Shown one piece after another: positions 8,354-16,937 of a DNA stretch of 64,000 nucleotides. A model generated the notes under the pieces. The model saw nothing but the letters and a program-made list of their open reading frames with translations. It was not told the origin of the DNA and did no database searches. Position numbers and translations under genes: made by a program. The stretch covers positions 186,001-250,000 of the forward strand of contig JAKPOU010000035.1 in assembly GCA_029547705.1 (NCBI GenBank). The letters run 5' to 3'. Every line of letters starts with the position of its first letter. Within the stretch, counting starts at the first letter, position 1. The stretch comes from Bacteroidota bacterium (lineage in GTDB: Bacteria; Bacteroidota; Bacteroidia; Bacteroidales; VadinHA17).

Positions 8354-8992
8354 TTACAAGGTAAATCCAAACAGCGACAGGAAACCATTTCCCAGAAACT
8401 GAACAAGTGACCATATGGGAAAAAGGTTCAGCCCGGAAACCAGCGACAGGACAATGAGACCCAGGAAGAAATAGCTTCCGTATTTATATAGTCCGTTGTA
8501 AAAGACAGGATATTTCCTGAAAAAGGAAAGGAGAAGATGTGATCCGTCAAGCGGGGGAACCGGGAGAAGATTAAAGATAAAGAGGCCCCAGTTGATATAT
8601 ATTGCGTAGATGAGAATTTCTGTAGTTATTGAATAATAGGCAATATTGAAAAGCCTGAAAACAATCACGAACAGAACAGAAAGCAGCATAGCAAAAAGAG
8701 CATTGGAAAGCGGTCCGGCAACAGCAATCTTAAGCGTGTCGGTCCGGGGATTGCGCAGATTCTGCTCATTGAATTCCACCGGTTTAGCCCAACCAAAACC
8801 GACAACAAGCAACATGATAAATCCCATGGGATCAATGTGCTTCAGGGGATTTAGAGAAACCCTGCCCTGATCTTTCGAAGTAGGGTCACCACACCTGTGG
8901 GCAACAAACGCATGACTGAACTCATGGACTGTAAGACCAAGAATAATCCCGGGCAGAAATTTAAGAGTCCTCAGAATATCAAATTTGTCCAT
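8354..8992 (-). CDS. Site-2 protease family (M50) membrane metalloprotease
   Basis: Small polytopic zinc protease of 212 residues, the length of the short S2P class also called RseP-like or FtsH-linked rhomboid-style M50 proteins. The zinc motif HEFSH is at residues 23-27 inside the first membrane helix. The third ligand region is LLPVPPLDGSHLL near residue 142. An internal AGPLSNALFAML segment matches the family's central helix. Substrate unknown. It overlaps the 3' end of the upstream PHP-like gene by 14 bp, so the two are probably co-transcribed and translationally coupled. Confidence 0.9.
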   Translation of the reverse strand: MDKFDILRTLKFLPGIILGLTVHEFSHAFVAHRCGDPTSKDQGRVSLNPLKHIDPMGFIMLLVVGFGWAKPVEFNEQNLRNPRTDTLKIAVAGPLSNALFAMLLSVLFVIVFRLFNIAYYSITTEILIYAIYINWGLFIFNLLPVPPLDGSHLLLSFFRKYPVFYNGLYKYGSYFFLGLIVLSLVSGLNLFPIWSLVQFLGNGFLSLFGFTL

Positions 8993-9779
8993 TTAGTCTT
9001 TTGTTAACAGGCAGATAAAAATCATCCCTGGTCAGTCTGCATTTTTTGATCATTTCCAGAGCATATTCCGCACCCGAAAAATTCTCATCGGCATTATTTG
9101 TTCCAACAGTGAATTTCAGCCCTGCCTTTTTTGCCTTTTTAATAAAATCCGCAGAAGGAATCCTGTAGCGGTTATTTATCTCAATGGCTATATTGGCGGC
9201 TCTGGCAGCCTGTATCACCCTGTCCGTCCTTTCCGCTGTCCAGAATTCATTATAACGCCCCGCCATCTGTGCAGGCAGGAAAGTGGGATTTACATAAATA
9301 TCAATCGGTTCCTCAAGAAGAATATTTACTGTTGTACTGACAAGATAATCCATAAATTCCTCTTCATCATCTATCCATGTCTCCTCTTTTAACCACAGCC
9401 TGTTCCTTCTCCCTTTTGCATCGGTGAAGGTCATGGCATCAGTGAAAACATAATCGAATTTATTTATGGATTCCCTGGAGAAAATATTTACCCACTCCCT
9501 TCCTTCAGCCTGCATTGCAGCATAAAACTGAGGATAATCCTTCATCATGGTAATCACAGAATCAATCTGACTGTCAGAATGAACAGGAAACTTCAGTCCG
9601 CAGTTAAATGCAATTCCGTAACTGATATTTTCCGCCTGTGATTTGGCAATGGCATCTTCCATGCCGAAATTTCCTTTCAGATGTATATGAAGATCCGTTA
9701 CAGGGAATGGTTCATCCCTCCTGCAATGTGTTGATATTACAAAATATAACAAAAGGAGAAGGTATAATTTCCGGTTCAT
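8979..9779 (-). CDS. PHP-superfamily-like lipoprotein, metal-dependent hydrolase fold
   Basis: Protein of 266 residues with a hydrophobic N-terminus and a Cys at about residue 19 (ISTHC), so probably a lipoprotein. The body starts with VTDLHIHLKG, the first metal-binding strand of PHP or amidohydrolase barrels. Later strands carry PIDIYVNPTFLP, IEINNRYRIP and FTVGTNNADE, the pattern seen in PHP phosphoesterases, where an Asn or His near each strand end binds metal. Some His ligands of classical PHP proteins are replaced by Asn, so activity is uncertain. Its 3' end overlaps the M50 protease gene by 14 bp. Substrate unknown. Confidence 0.72.
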   Translation of the reverse strand: MNRKLYLLLLLYFVISTHCRRDEPFPVTDLHIHLKGNFGMEDAIAKSQAENISYGIAFNCGLKFPVHSDSQIDSVITMMKDYPQFYAAMQAEGREWVNIFSRESINKFDYVFTDAMTFTDAKGRRNRLWLKEETWIDDEEEFMDYLVSTTVNILLEEPIDIYVNPTFLPAQMAGRYNEFWTAERTDRVIQAARAANIAIEINNRYRIPSADFIKKAKKAGLKFTVGTNNADENFSGAEYALEMIKKCRLTRDDFYLPVNKRLNGQI

Positions 9780-9913
9780 GAGAAGAGGTATTAATTATTT
9801 TCCGGCAATTTAATAAAATTTAAAAAAATGCTGTCCGGTTTGCTGCTATATCAGGACTTATTTGCACTTTCGTAGCTGTAATGAAGAATTCATAAATAAT
9901 TAATCTGTAATCC

Positions 9914-11098
9914 ATGGAAAAACTGTTTTCGGTATTCTCAGCAATTGTATTATTTTTTTCTGCTGGAATTTATGCGCAGGACAGGGAGGTTCCTGAGGTA
10001 TATCTGCTGACCTGCGGTCCCGGAACTGAAACTTATTCACGCTGGGGTCACAGTGCACTCAGGATAGTTGACAGCATGGAAGGTACTGACAGGGTTTACA
10101 ACTGGGGGGTTTTTGATTTCAATACTCCGGCTTTCGCGTGGAAATTTGCCAGGGGCAGACTTGAATACATGCTTGGCGTTTCAACTTATGAGCGTTTCAT
10201 CCAGGAATATTTCCTGGAAGGAAGATGGGTACAGTCACAGAAAATAAATCTTGAACCTCGGGAAACGGCGGAACTGATGCATCTGATAGGTATAAATCTC
10301 AGGCCCGAAAACGTAAAATACCGCTATGACTTTTTTTATGATGATTGTTCCACACGTATCAGGGATCTGCTGGAAGAGGCGATAGGGGATAGCATGGTGT
10401 ATCCTCCTGAAATTTTTGACGAGGCGCCTTCATTCCGCTTTCTGACCGGAAAATACCTTATGACAGCACCATGGCTGAAACTGGGAATAGACCTTCTTAT
10501 GGGATCTCCCGGAAACAAGAAGGCATCAGTACGTGACCGTATGTTTCTGCCTCTGGATATGCAGAAAGGCCTTTCGGATATTGTTATTAACAGAAACGGT
10601 AAAATGATTCCGCTCCTGCAAAATCCGGTAACCGTTCTGGAAAAAAGCCTGAAGACCGAAAAAACAAGCTTTTTAACATCACCCTTATTTGTGTTCTCAA
10701 TCCTGCTGGTAATTGTTATCATTCTTTCCGCGGTTTTCAGGGACCTTAAAAGCAACCGGATCATTGATATCCTGTTGTTCTCTGTTTTCTCGGTTCTTGC
10801 ATTAATGATGATCTTCTTTAACTTTTTCACCGATCATCAGCAAATGCGCCTGAATGCCAATGCAGTCTGGCTTAATCCTTTTATTATCCTCTGCCTTCTT
10901 TCAGTGATCCTGAAAAGAAACTGGCATACATGGTTCCGGATGGTATTCGTTCTGAACGTGCTGTGGTTTTTTGTATTGCTGATTTTTCCGCATTCAAGCA
11001 ACACGGCCTTTATGCCCCTGGTACTGGTGCTTATTGTCAGAAGTTCGGCAAGAGCAGGATATCCCTGGAATCCCCTCACGCTTCCCGAGGAGGAATGA
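9914..11098 (+). CDS. DUF4105 domain membrane protein
   Basis: Protein of 394 residues with a signal peptide (first 21 residues, ending IYAQ). Residues about 28-190 carry the DUF4105 signature: YLLTCGPGTETYSRWGHSA, then VYNWGVFDF and a YRYDFFYDDCSTRIRDLLE segment with the conserved Asp-Cys. This fold is related to NlpC/P60-like papain hydrolases, with Cys and His candidates visible, but no member has a firm function that I can name. Five C-terminal hydrophobic segments (from about residue 255) should anchor it in the membrane. The domain would face the periplasm. Monocistronic; the next operon starts 88 bp downstream. Confidence 0.88.
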   Translation: MEKLFSVFSAIVLFFSAGIYAQDREVPEVYLLTCGPGTETYSRWGHSALRIVDSMEGTDRVYNWGVFDFNTPAFAWKFARGRLEYMLGVSTYERFIQEYFLEGRWVQSQKINLEPRETAELMHLIGINLRPENVKYRYDFFYDDCSTRIRDLLEEAIGDSMVYPPEIFDEAPSFRFLTGKYLMTAPWLKLGIDLLMGSPGNKKASVRDRMFLPLDMQKGLSDIVINRNGKMIPLLQNPVTVLEKSLKTEKTSFLTSPLFVFSILLVIVIILSAVFRDLKSNRIIDILLFSVFSVLALMMIFFNFFTDHQQMRLNANAVWLNPFIILCLLSVILKRNWHTWFRMVFVLNVLWFFVLLIFPHSSNTAFMPLVLVLIVRSSARAGYPWNPLTLPEEE

Positions 11099-11185
11099 GC
11101 CTGTTTTAACAGATATTTAACACTCCTTAACACCTCCTTATTAATTACAGGGCTTTTTTTGTATTGCCTTTTAAAGATTCATATT

Positions 11186-12181
11186 ATGGAGCAGACAGCC
11201 GACATTAAAATACTAAATGAAAAGATCGAAAAGGAAAGTGCTTTTGTTGACATTGTCAGAATGGAAATGAACAAAGTTATTGTTGGACAGAAGCATCTGA
11301 TCGACAGCCTTTTGATCGGACTTCTGGGGAACGGGCACATTCTTCTGGAGGGAGTTCCCGGGCTGGCAAAGACTCTTGCCATAAAATCCCTGGCTGCCGT
11401 TATTGATGCAAAATTCAGCCGTATTCAGTTTACACCCGATCTTCTTCCGGCTGACCTTATAGGTACTATGATCTACAGCCAGAAGAAGGAAGAGTTCACT
11501 GTAAAAAAAGGTCCGGTCTTTGCCAATTTTATTCTGGCAGATGAAATCAACCGTTCGCCTGCAAAAGTGCAGAGTGCACTTCTCGAGGCCATGCAGGAAC
11601 GGCAGGTTACTATTGGGGAATCCACATTCTCGCTAGAGGAGCCTTTCCTCGTTCTTGCCACACAGAACCCGATAGAACAGGAAGGTACCTATCCGCTTCC
11701 GGAAGCACAGATGGACAGGTTTATGCTTAAGGTACTGATCACTTACCCCTCAATGGAGGAGGAAAAACTTATTATCAGGGAAAATCTTGCAAAAGAGTTT
11801 CCGAAAACAAATACGGTAATCAGGCCTTCAGATATTATCCGCGCAAGGGACGTTGTCAGGGAAGTGTACATGGACGAAAAAATAGAAAAATATATTCTGG
11901 ATATTGTTTTTGCAAGCAGGGAACCTGAGAAATACGGTCTTACACAATTCAGGAACATGATTTCATACGGAGCATCACCCAGGGCTTCAATTTATCTGTC
12001 TGTTGCGGCCAAGGCATACGCCTTCATAAGAAGAAGGGGATATGTGATCCCGGAAGATGTCAGGGCTTTGTGTCCCGATGTTATGCGCCACAGGATCGGC
12101 CTGACCTATGAGGCTGAAGCAGAAAATATGAATCAGGACAAGATAATTGCAGAAATACTGAATGTAGTTGAGGTTCCGTAA
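11186..12181 (+). CDS. MoxR family AAA+ ATPase, first gene of the Bat operon
   Basis: Chaperone-like ATPase of 331 residues. Walker A is GVPGLAKT, Walker B is ILADEINRSPAK, sensor 1 is ATQNPIEQEGTYPLPEAQ, and a C-terminal lid follows (AKAYAFIRRRGYVIPEDV). MoxR proteins act with VWA-domain partners, which here are the DUF58, BatA and BatB products downstream. The ATG at 11186 is the likely start; a TTG 27 bases earlier extends the frame but adds an unlikely N-terminus. The 75-bp gap to the next gene is the largest in the operon. Confidence 0.95.
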   Translation: MEQTADIKILNEKIEKESAFVDIVRMEMNKVIVGQKHLIDSLLIGLLGNGHILLEGVPGLAKTLAIKSLAAVIDAKFSRIQFTPDLLPADLIGTMIYSQKKEEFTVKKGPVFANFILADEINRSPAKVQSALLEAMQERQVTIGESTFSLEEPFLVLATQNPIEQEGTYPLPEAQMDRFMLKVLITYPSMEEEKLIIRENLAKEFPKTNTVIRPSDIIRARDVVREVYMDEKIEKYILDIVFASREPEKYGLTQFRNMISYGASPRASIYLSVAAKAYAFIRRRGYVIPEDVRALCPDVMRHRIGLTYEAEAENMNQDKIIAEILNVVEVP

Positions 12182-12256
12182 GACACGGGGGGAGGATCAA
12201 ACCCTCAGGATATGCGGCCTGCGCAGTGAATCAGGAATAATACTGAAGGAATTACT

Positions 12257-13129
12257 TTGCTGAAAGTGGAAGCAACGGATTTATTAAGAAAAGTAAGGAG
12301 GATTGAAATAAAGGCACGCGGACTCACGAGACATATTTTTGCCGGTGAGTATCACAGTGCATTCAAGGGAAGGGGTATTGCCTTCAGTGAAGTAAGGGAA
12401 TACCATTACGGCGATGATATCAGGAATATCGACTGGAATGTCACCGCACGCTTCAATCATCCTTATGTCAAAATATTTGAAGAGGAACGGGAGCTTACCG
12501 TAATGCTTCTGATCGATGTAAGCGGATCAGGAAGATTCGGAACCAGCATAAGCTTCAAACAGGATCTTATGACCGAAGTGGCAGCGGTACTGTCCTTCTC
12601 TGCAATTTTCAACAATGACAAGATCGGTGTGATCTTCTTTTCTGACAGAATCGAGAAGTTTATTCCGCCCCAGAAAGGGAGAAAGCATATATTGGTTATA
12701 ATAAGGGAATTGTTGAGTTTCAGGCCTGAAAGCCGGAAAACAGATCTGGATGTTCCCCTGAGATTTCTTACCAATGCGATAAAGAAAAGATGCACAGCTT
12801 TCATTCTTTCTGATTTTTTTGCCCCCGGTTTTGAGGAAGCTCTGAGAATTGCTTCAAGCAAGCATGATATAGCAGCAATCAAGGTATATGATCCTGCCGA
12901 AACCGGAATTCCCGATATCGGAATGTTAAAAATTTCCGATGCTGAAACAGGTGCGGAAAGATGGATAGATACTTCCTCAAAAGAATCCAGGAATGCCTAT
13001 GCCCGGTGGTGGGATAAGCATGTATCAGCCATTGATGGCATATTTAAAAAATGCGGAGTCGATTCGGCATTTATAAGTACAGCTGAGGATTATGTTAAAC
13101 CGCTGATAAAACTGTTTGAGAAACGGTGA
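12257..13129 (+). CDS. DUF58 domain protein with VWA-like fold
   Basis: Protein of 290 residues, cytosolic, following the MoxR gene as in nearly all Bacteroidota. The N-terminus carries the family phrase HSAFKGRGIAFSEVREY, then GDDIRNIDWNVTARF. The MIDAS-like metal site is DVSGSG near residue 92, within a VWA-type fold. It is thought to be the first client or adaptor of the MoxR ATPase. The start is TTG at 12257; no ATG fits better without losing the conserved KVRRIEIKARG helix. The stop overlaps the GTG of the next gene. Confidence 0.93.
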   Translation: MLKVEATDLLRKVRRIEIKARGLTRHIFAGEYHSAFKGRGIAFSEVREYHYGDDIRNIDWNVTARFNHPYVKIFEEERELTVMLLIDVSGSGRFGTSISFKQDLMTEVAAVLSFSAIFNNDKIGVIFFSDRIEKFIPPQKGRKHILVIIRELLSFRPESRKTDLDVPLRFLTNAIKKRCTAFILSDFFAPGFEEALRIASSKHDIAAIKVYDPAETGIPDIGMLKISDAETGAERWIDTSSKESRNAYARWWDKHVSAIDGIFKKCGVDSAFISTAEDYVKPLIKLFEKR

Positions 13130-14109
13130 AATTTCAGATACATATTTATACCGGCCTCTTCCTGTTCAGCTGCCTTTTACCTCTGGATGCCCAGGAAGTA
13201 AATGTGAGTGCCCGTTTTGATACATCACGGATTTATATCGGCGACCAGATCAATTATACTGTTATAGTTGACCAGCCGGCCGAAATAAGTCTTGACATTG
13301 TATCTGCAAAGGATACCCTGGTGAAAGGCATTGAAGTCCTCTCGGGTCCGTTAACTGATACACTGGCACTCGATAACGGCAAACTGAGAATTGTTCAGAA
13401 CTACCTTATAACATCATTTGATTCAGGATTCTATGAGGTACCACCCCGTTATGCGGAATTAATTCTTGAATCGGGAATCAGGAGATATTATTCTGATTAT
13501 GCTGCCCTCGAAGTAGTAAGGGTGAATATTACACCTCCTGACACGGCATCCGGAATTTTCGATATAATAGGGCCCTACGGTGCACCTCTCACATTCGGGG
13601 AAATAGTGCCGTGGATTCTTCTGGCAGCCCTTTCGGCAGTGCTGATATGGGTAGTGTTGCGGCTTATGAAACGGTTCAGGAAGGCCCGGCCGGGATATGA
13701 ACCTGTTATCATCAGGGAAGCGGCACATGTTATTGCTTTCCGTGAACTTGAAAAACTCAGGGACCAGAAATTATGGCAGAAAGGTGAAGTCAAGCACTAT
13801 TTTTCAAGGCTGACCGAAATAGTCAGACAATACCTGGAGGACCGGTACGGAGTCTTTTCCCTGGAACTGACTACTTCGGAAACTCTGGAAGAGTTGCTGA
13901 AAACCGGTTTTAAAAAAGACGAAACCTATATCATTTTACGAGATATTCTGAACGCGGGAGATCTGGTGAAATTTGCCAGATACAAACCCGATCCTTCGGA
14001 AAATGAGTTTCATTTTGAAAACTCGTGGAAATTTGTCGACATGACAAGGCAGAGGGAGATACCAGAGGAACAAGTTCCCGGAAATAACGATAAGGGAGAT
14101 AAACAATGA
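13126..14109 (+). CDS. Bat-operon membrane protein with N-terminal Ig-like domain
   Basis: Protein of 327 residues found at this place in many Bacteroidota Bat operons. It has a signal peptide (ending LDAQ, about residue 23), a periplasmic beta-domain related to the repeats of BatD (DTSRIYIGDQINYTVIVDQ), one membrane helix near residue 165 (WILLAALSAVLIWVVL), and a cytoplasmic helical domain of DUF4381 type (HYFSRLTEIVRQYLEDRYG). Start is GTG at 13126, overlapping the DUF58 stop; its own stop overlaps the ATG of BatA. Its role is unknown, probably scaffolding of the Bat complex. Confidence 0.82.
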   Translation: MKFQIHIYTGLFLFSCLLPLDAQEVNVSARFDTSRIYIGDQINYTVIVDQPAEISLDIVSAKDTLVKGIEVLSGPLTDTLALDNGKLRIVQNYLITSFDSGFYEVPPRYAELILESGIRRYYSDYAALEVVRVNITPPDTASGIFDIIGPYGAPLTFGEIVPWILLAALSAVLIWVVLRLMKRFRKARPGYEPVIIREAAHVIAFRELEKLRDQKLWQKGEVKHYFSRLTEIVRQYLEDRYGVFSLELTTSETLEELLKTGFKKDETYIILRDILNAGDLVKFARYKPDPSENEFHFENSWKFVDMTRQREIPEEQVPGNNDKGDKQ

Positions 14110-15098
14110 AAGGAATTACATTTGCAAATCCTGTATTTTTATGGTTGCTGGTGCTTGTTCCGGTGATTGTTGCCTATTATGTAATCAGGCAGCATAAAAC
14201 TGTTTCCTCGTTAACAATGCCTCATATTGATGCTTTCGGAAATGCCGGAAAGAGTTTCAGGAACTGGCTGAGGCATCTTCTGTTCGGTTTCAGGGTGCTT
14301 GTCATTGGTCTTCTGATTGTGGCGGCTGCCCGTCCCCAGAAATCAGACAGGTTTCAGGATGTGAGCACGGAAGGAATAGACATTATCATTGCCCTGGATA
14401 TTTCGGGAAGCATGCTTGCGCGCGACTTCAGGCCCGACAGACTGGAAGCCTCAAAGAACGTGGCAACTGAATTTATTTCCGGAAGACCATACGACCGCAT
14501 AGGACTGGTTGTTTTCAGCGGTGTGAGCTTTACCCAGTGTCCGCTCACAACCGACCATGCTGTCCTGATAAACCTGATGCGGGAGCTTAAAAGCGGCATG
14601 ATAGAAGACGGGACCGCAATAGGAAACGGACTGGCAACGGCTATAAGCAGAATAAAGGATTCCGGATCGAAAGGAAAGGTGATCATTCTTCTTACAGACG
14701 GGGTAAACAACAGGGGTGAGATTGCCCCGGCCACTGCTGCAGATATTGCAAAAGTCTATGGCATCCGGGTCTATACCATCGGAGTGGGAACCCTGGGAAC
14801 GGCTCCCTTCCCGGTCCAGACACCCTACGGAACCCAGATCATGAATATGGCCGTTGAAATTGATGAAGGCATACTGAAGGAGATCTCTGCCAAAACAGGA
14901 GGAAAATATTTCCGGGCAACGGATAACAATAAACTTGTTGAGATCTACGCTGAAATAGACAAGCTGGAGAAATCGAGAATCGAAGTGCGTCAATATATAC
15001 GGAAGGAGGAAAAATTCCTGCTTCCCGCACTGATTGCCTTTATTCTTCTGGCTGTTGATATGCTTGCAAGATATACTATTTATAAAAAAATTACCTAA
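14106..15098 (+). CDS. batA: BatA, VWA-domain membrane protein
   Basis: Protein of 330 residues. Two N-terminal membrane segments (about 9-25 and 58-78) and one at the C-terminus flank a von Willebrand factor A domain. The MIDAS motif is DISGSM near residue 97, with a DGTAIGNGL metal-site loop and a LLTDGVNN strand further on. Bat proteins were linked to aerotolerance in Bacteroides fragilis; the molecular job is still unclear. The phrase GTAIGNGLA also occurs in BatB, showing the two are paralogues. Confidence 0.93.
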   Translation: MKGITFANPVFLWLLVLVPVIVAYYVIRQHKTVSSLTMPHIDAFGNAGKSFRNWLRHLLFGFRVLVIGLLIVAAARPQKSDRFQDVSTEGIDIIIALDISGSMLARDFRPDRLEASKNVATEFISGRPYDRIGLVVFSGVSFTQCPLTTDHAVLINLMRELKSGMIEDGTAIGNGLATAISRIKDSGSKGKVIILLTDGVNNRGEIAPATAADIAKVYGIRVYTIGVGTLGTAPFPVQTPYGTQIMNMAVEIDEGILKEISAKTGGKYFRATDNNKLVEIYAEIDKLEKSRIEVRQYIRKEEKFLLPALIAFILLAVDMLARYTIYKKIT

Positions 15099-15109
15099 AC
15101 GAGAGCAAA

Positions 15110-16150
15110 ATGCAGTTATTCCGGTTTGCAAATTCCGCTTTCCTGTACCTGTTGCTTCTGCTTCCGGTAATGATCCTGCTTTGGATACTGAATGAAAGGA
15201 GAAAAAGAAAGGCTCTCCGCAAATTCGGAAACACTGATCTTGTAAAAAAGCTCATGCCGGAATATTCGGCAGTGAGACCGGGACTTAAATTCTTTTTCAG
15301 TCTGCTGGCAATGGGACTTATAATCCTGGTTCTTGCCAGACCCCAGTTCGGATCAAAGCTCGAGGAGGTGAAAAAGCAGGGAGTTGAGGTTATTATAGCC
15401 CTTGATGTCAGTAATTCAATGCTTGCGGAGGATATTCAGCCCGACAGGCTCACCAGGGCCAAGCAGGCCCTTAACAGACTTATTGACAAGCTCGAAAATG
15501 ACAGGATCGGATTAATTGTTTTTGCAGGCGATGCCTATACGCAAATTCCGATTACCACTGATTACATTTCGGCAAAAATGTTCCTCTCCTCCATCAGTCC
15601 TGAAATGGTTCCGAAGCAGGGAACCGCCATAGGCTCGGCAATAGCCCTGGGAATGCGCTCCTTCACCCCCGGGGAGGACAAGAGCAGGGCCATGATAATC
15701 ATCACTGACGGCGAGAATCATGAGGATGACCCGGTAGCTGCCGCGGAAGAAGCCGCCAGGGCCGGGATTGTCATTCACACTGTGGGAATAGGATCGGTGG
15801 AGGGTGTGCCTGTTCCGCTTTCTGTAGGAGGCAGGAAAGATTATCTGAAGGATCATGAGGGCAATACCGTTATTACAAAACTTGACGAGGAAACACTGAA
15901 GAAAATTGCAGTAAGCACTTCAGGAACCTATGTCCGGGCCGGTGTCACCAGCATAGGGCTCGATGAGGTTTTTAATGAAATAAGAAAAATGAAAAAACAG
16001 GATCTGGAAAGTAAAATGTATACAGAATACAACGATCAGTTCCGTATTTTTGCAATTGCAGCATTAATATTCCTGATTGCCGAATTCCTTATTATGGACA
16101 GGAAGAACAGGAAACTTGCTGATATTAAATTATTCAGATACAAAATATGA
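15110..16150 (+). CDS. batB: BatB, VWA-domain membrane protein
   Basis: Paralogue of BatA (346 residues) with the same arrangement: N-terminal membrane segments (about 8-26 and 58-76), a VWA domain with MIDAS DVSNSM near residue 98 and GTAIGSAIALG loop, and a C-terminal membrane helix. Lies 11 bp after BatA and 13 bp before the ATG of BatC. It likely forms the membrane complex with BatA in which MoxR-driven remodelling acts. Confidence 0.93.
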   Translation: MQLFRFANSAFLYLLLLLPVMILLWILNERRKRKALRKFGNTDLVKKLMPEYSAVRPGLKFFFSLLAMGLIILVLARPQFGSKLEEVKKQGVEVIIALDVSNSMLAEDIQPDRLTRAKQALNRLIDKLENDRIGLIVFAGDAYTQIPITTDYISAKMFLSSISPEMVPKQGTAIGSAIALGMRSFTPGEDKSRAMIIITDGENHEDDPVAAAEEAARAGIVIHTVGIGSVEGVPVPLSVGGRKDYLKDHEGNTVITKLDEETLKKIAVSTSGTYVRAGVTSIGLDEVFNEIRKMKKQDLESKMYTEYNDQFRIFAIAALIFLIAEFLIMDRKNRKLADIKLFRYKI

Positions 16151-16163
16151 TATTCCCGGGCAT

Positions 16164-16919
16164 ATGAATCATAAGAATAAATACCACAACAAACTTCTCC
16201 GGCAGCTGTCTGTCCTGATTCTCGCCGTGTTGTCCGTTCCGCCGTCAGCATATTCCCAGGGAGACAAAAAATATATCAGGGAGGGAAACCGGGAATACGA
16301 AAAGGCCAATTATGCTGATTCCGAAATATCATACCGGAAGGCGCTGGATAAGAACAATTCCTCCGGAAATGCTGTTTTTAACATTGGCAATGCCCTTTAC
16401 AAACAGGAAAAGTATGAAGATGCGGGCAGGCAGTACAGCACTAACTTTGAAATGAATGACGACAGGCGGAAAAAATCGGCCAGCCTGTATAACCTCGGCA
16501 ATTCCCTTCTCAAGGGCGGCAGGATTCCCGAAAGCATCGAGGCGTATAAGAGATCCCTTAAACTGGATCCGCGCAACATGGAAGCAAAATATAACCTTGC
16601 CTTTGCCCAGGATCTTCTGAAACAGCAGGAAGAACAGCAACAGCAACAGCAGAATCAGAACCAGGAACAGGAAAACCAGGATGACAGGCAGCAGCAGGAA
16701 CAGCAACGGCAGGATAATGAACAGGATCAGCAGCAGCAGGATAATAAGCAGGATCAGCAGCAGGAACAGCAGCAGGAACAGGACCGGGAATCGCAGATAT
16801 CCAGGGAAGATGCGGAAAGGATACTGAACTCCCTTGCCAATGATGAAAAGGATATCCAGGAACAGCTGAAACTGGATAAGGCAAAACAGCAAAAAGTTAA
16901 AACTCTCAGGAACTGGTAG
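16164..16919 (+). CDS. batC: BatC, TPR protein with Gln/Glu-rich tail
   Basis: Protein of 251 residues with a signal peptide (ending AYSQ, about residue 32) and about three tetratricopeptide repeats (residues 35-150, including ASLYNLGNSLLKGGRIPESI). A low-complexity tail of Gln, Glu, Asp and Asn covers about 155-215, and a charged C-terminal helix ends the protein. The ATG at 16164 is preferred over an in-frame upstream Met at 16077, because that one lies inside batB and would hide the signal peptide. The tail is encoded by CAG/GAA-rich repeats (16620-16790). It is periplasmic and probably bridges the VWA proteins and BatD. Confidence 0.9.
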   Translation: MNHKNKYHNKLLRQLSVLILAVLSVPPSAYSQGDKKYIREGNREYEKANYADSEISYRKALDKNNSSGNAVFNIGNALYKQEKYEDAGRQYSTNFEMNDDRRKKSASLYNLGNSLLKGGRIPESIEAYKRSLKLDPRNMEAKYNLAFAQDLLKQQEEQQQQQQNQNQEQENQDDRQQQEQQRQDNEQDQQQQDNKQDQQQEQQQEQDRESQISREDAERILNSLANDEKDIQEQLKLDKAKQQKVKTLRNW

Positions 16920-16937
16920 CACGACAGGCACGAAAGA

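Noticed and set aside
11101-11112. Palindrome CTGTTTTAACAG just after the DUF4105 gene as a terminator.
   Set aside because: The arms are only 5 bp and AT-rich; the T run lies 40 bp further on and does not follow the stem.
14451-15131. Open frame of 226 codons on the minus strand inside batA.
   Set aside because: Shadow of the VWA-domain gene, with no recognisable product.
16620-16790. Possible CRISPR or minisatellite in the repeated CAG-rich stretch.
   Set aside because: It is within the batC reading frame, has no spacers and no constant repeat length.
16329-16931. Open frame of 200 codons on the minus strand, very Leu-rich, looking like a membrane protein.
   Set aside because: It is the antisense of the CAG/GAA-rich tract of batC, which produces Leu, Leu and Phe codons when reversed; not a real membrane protein.
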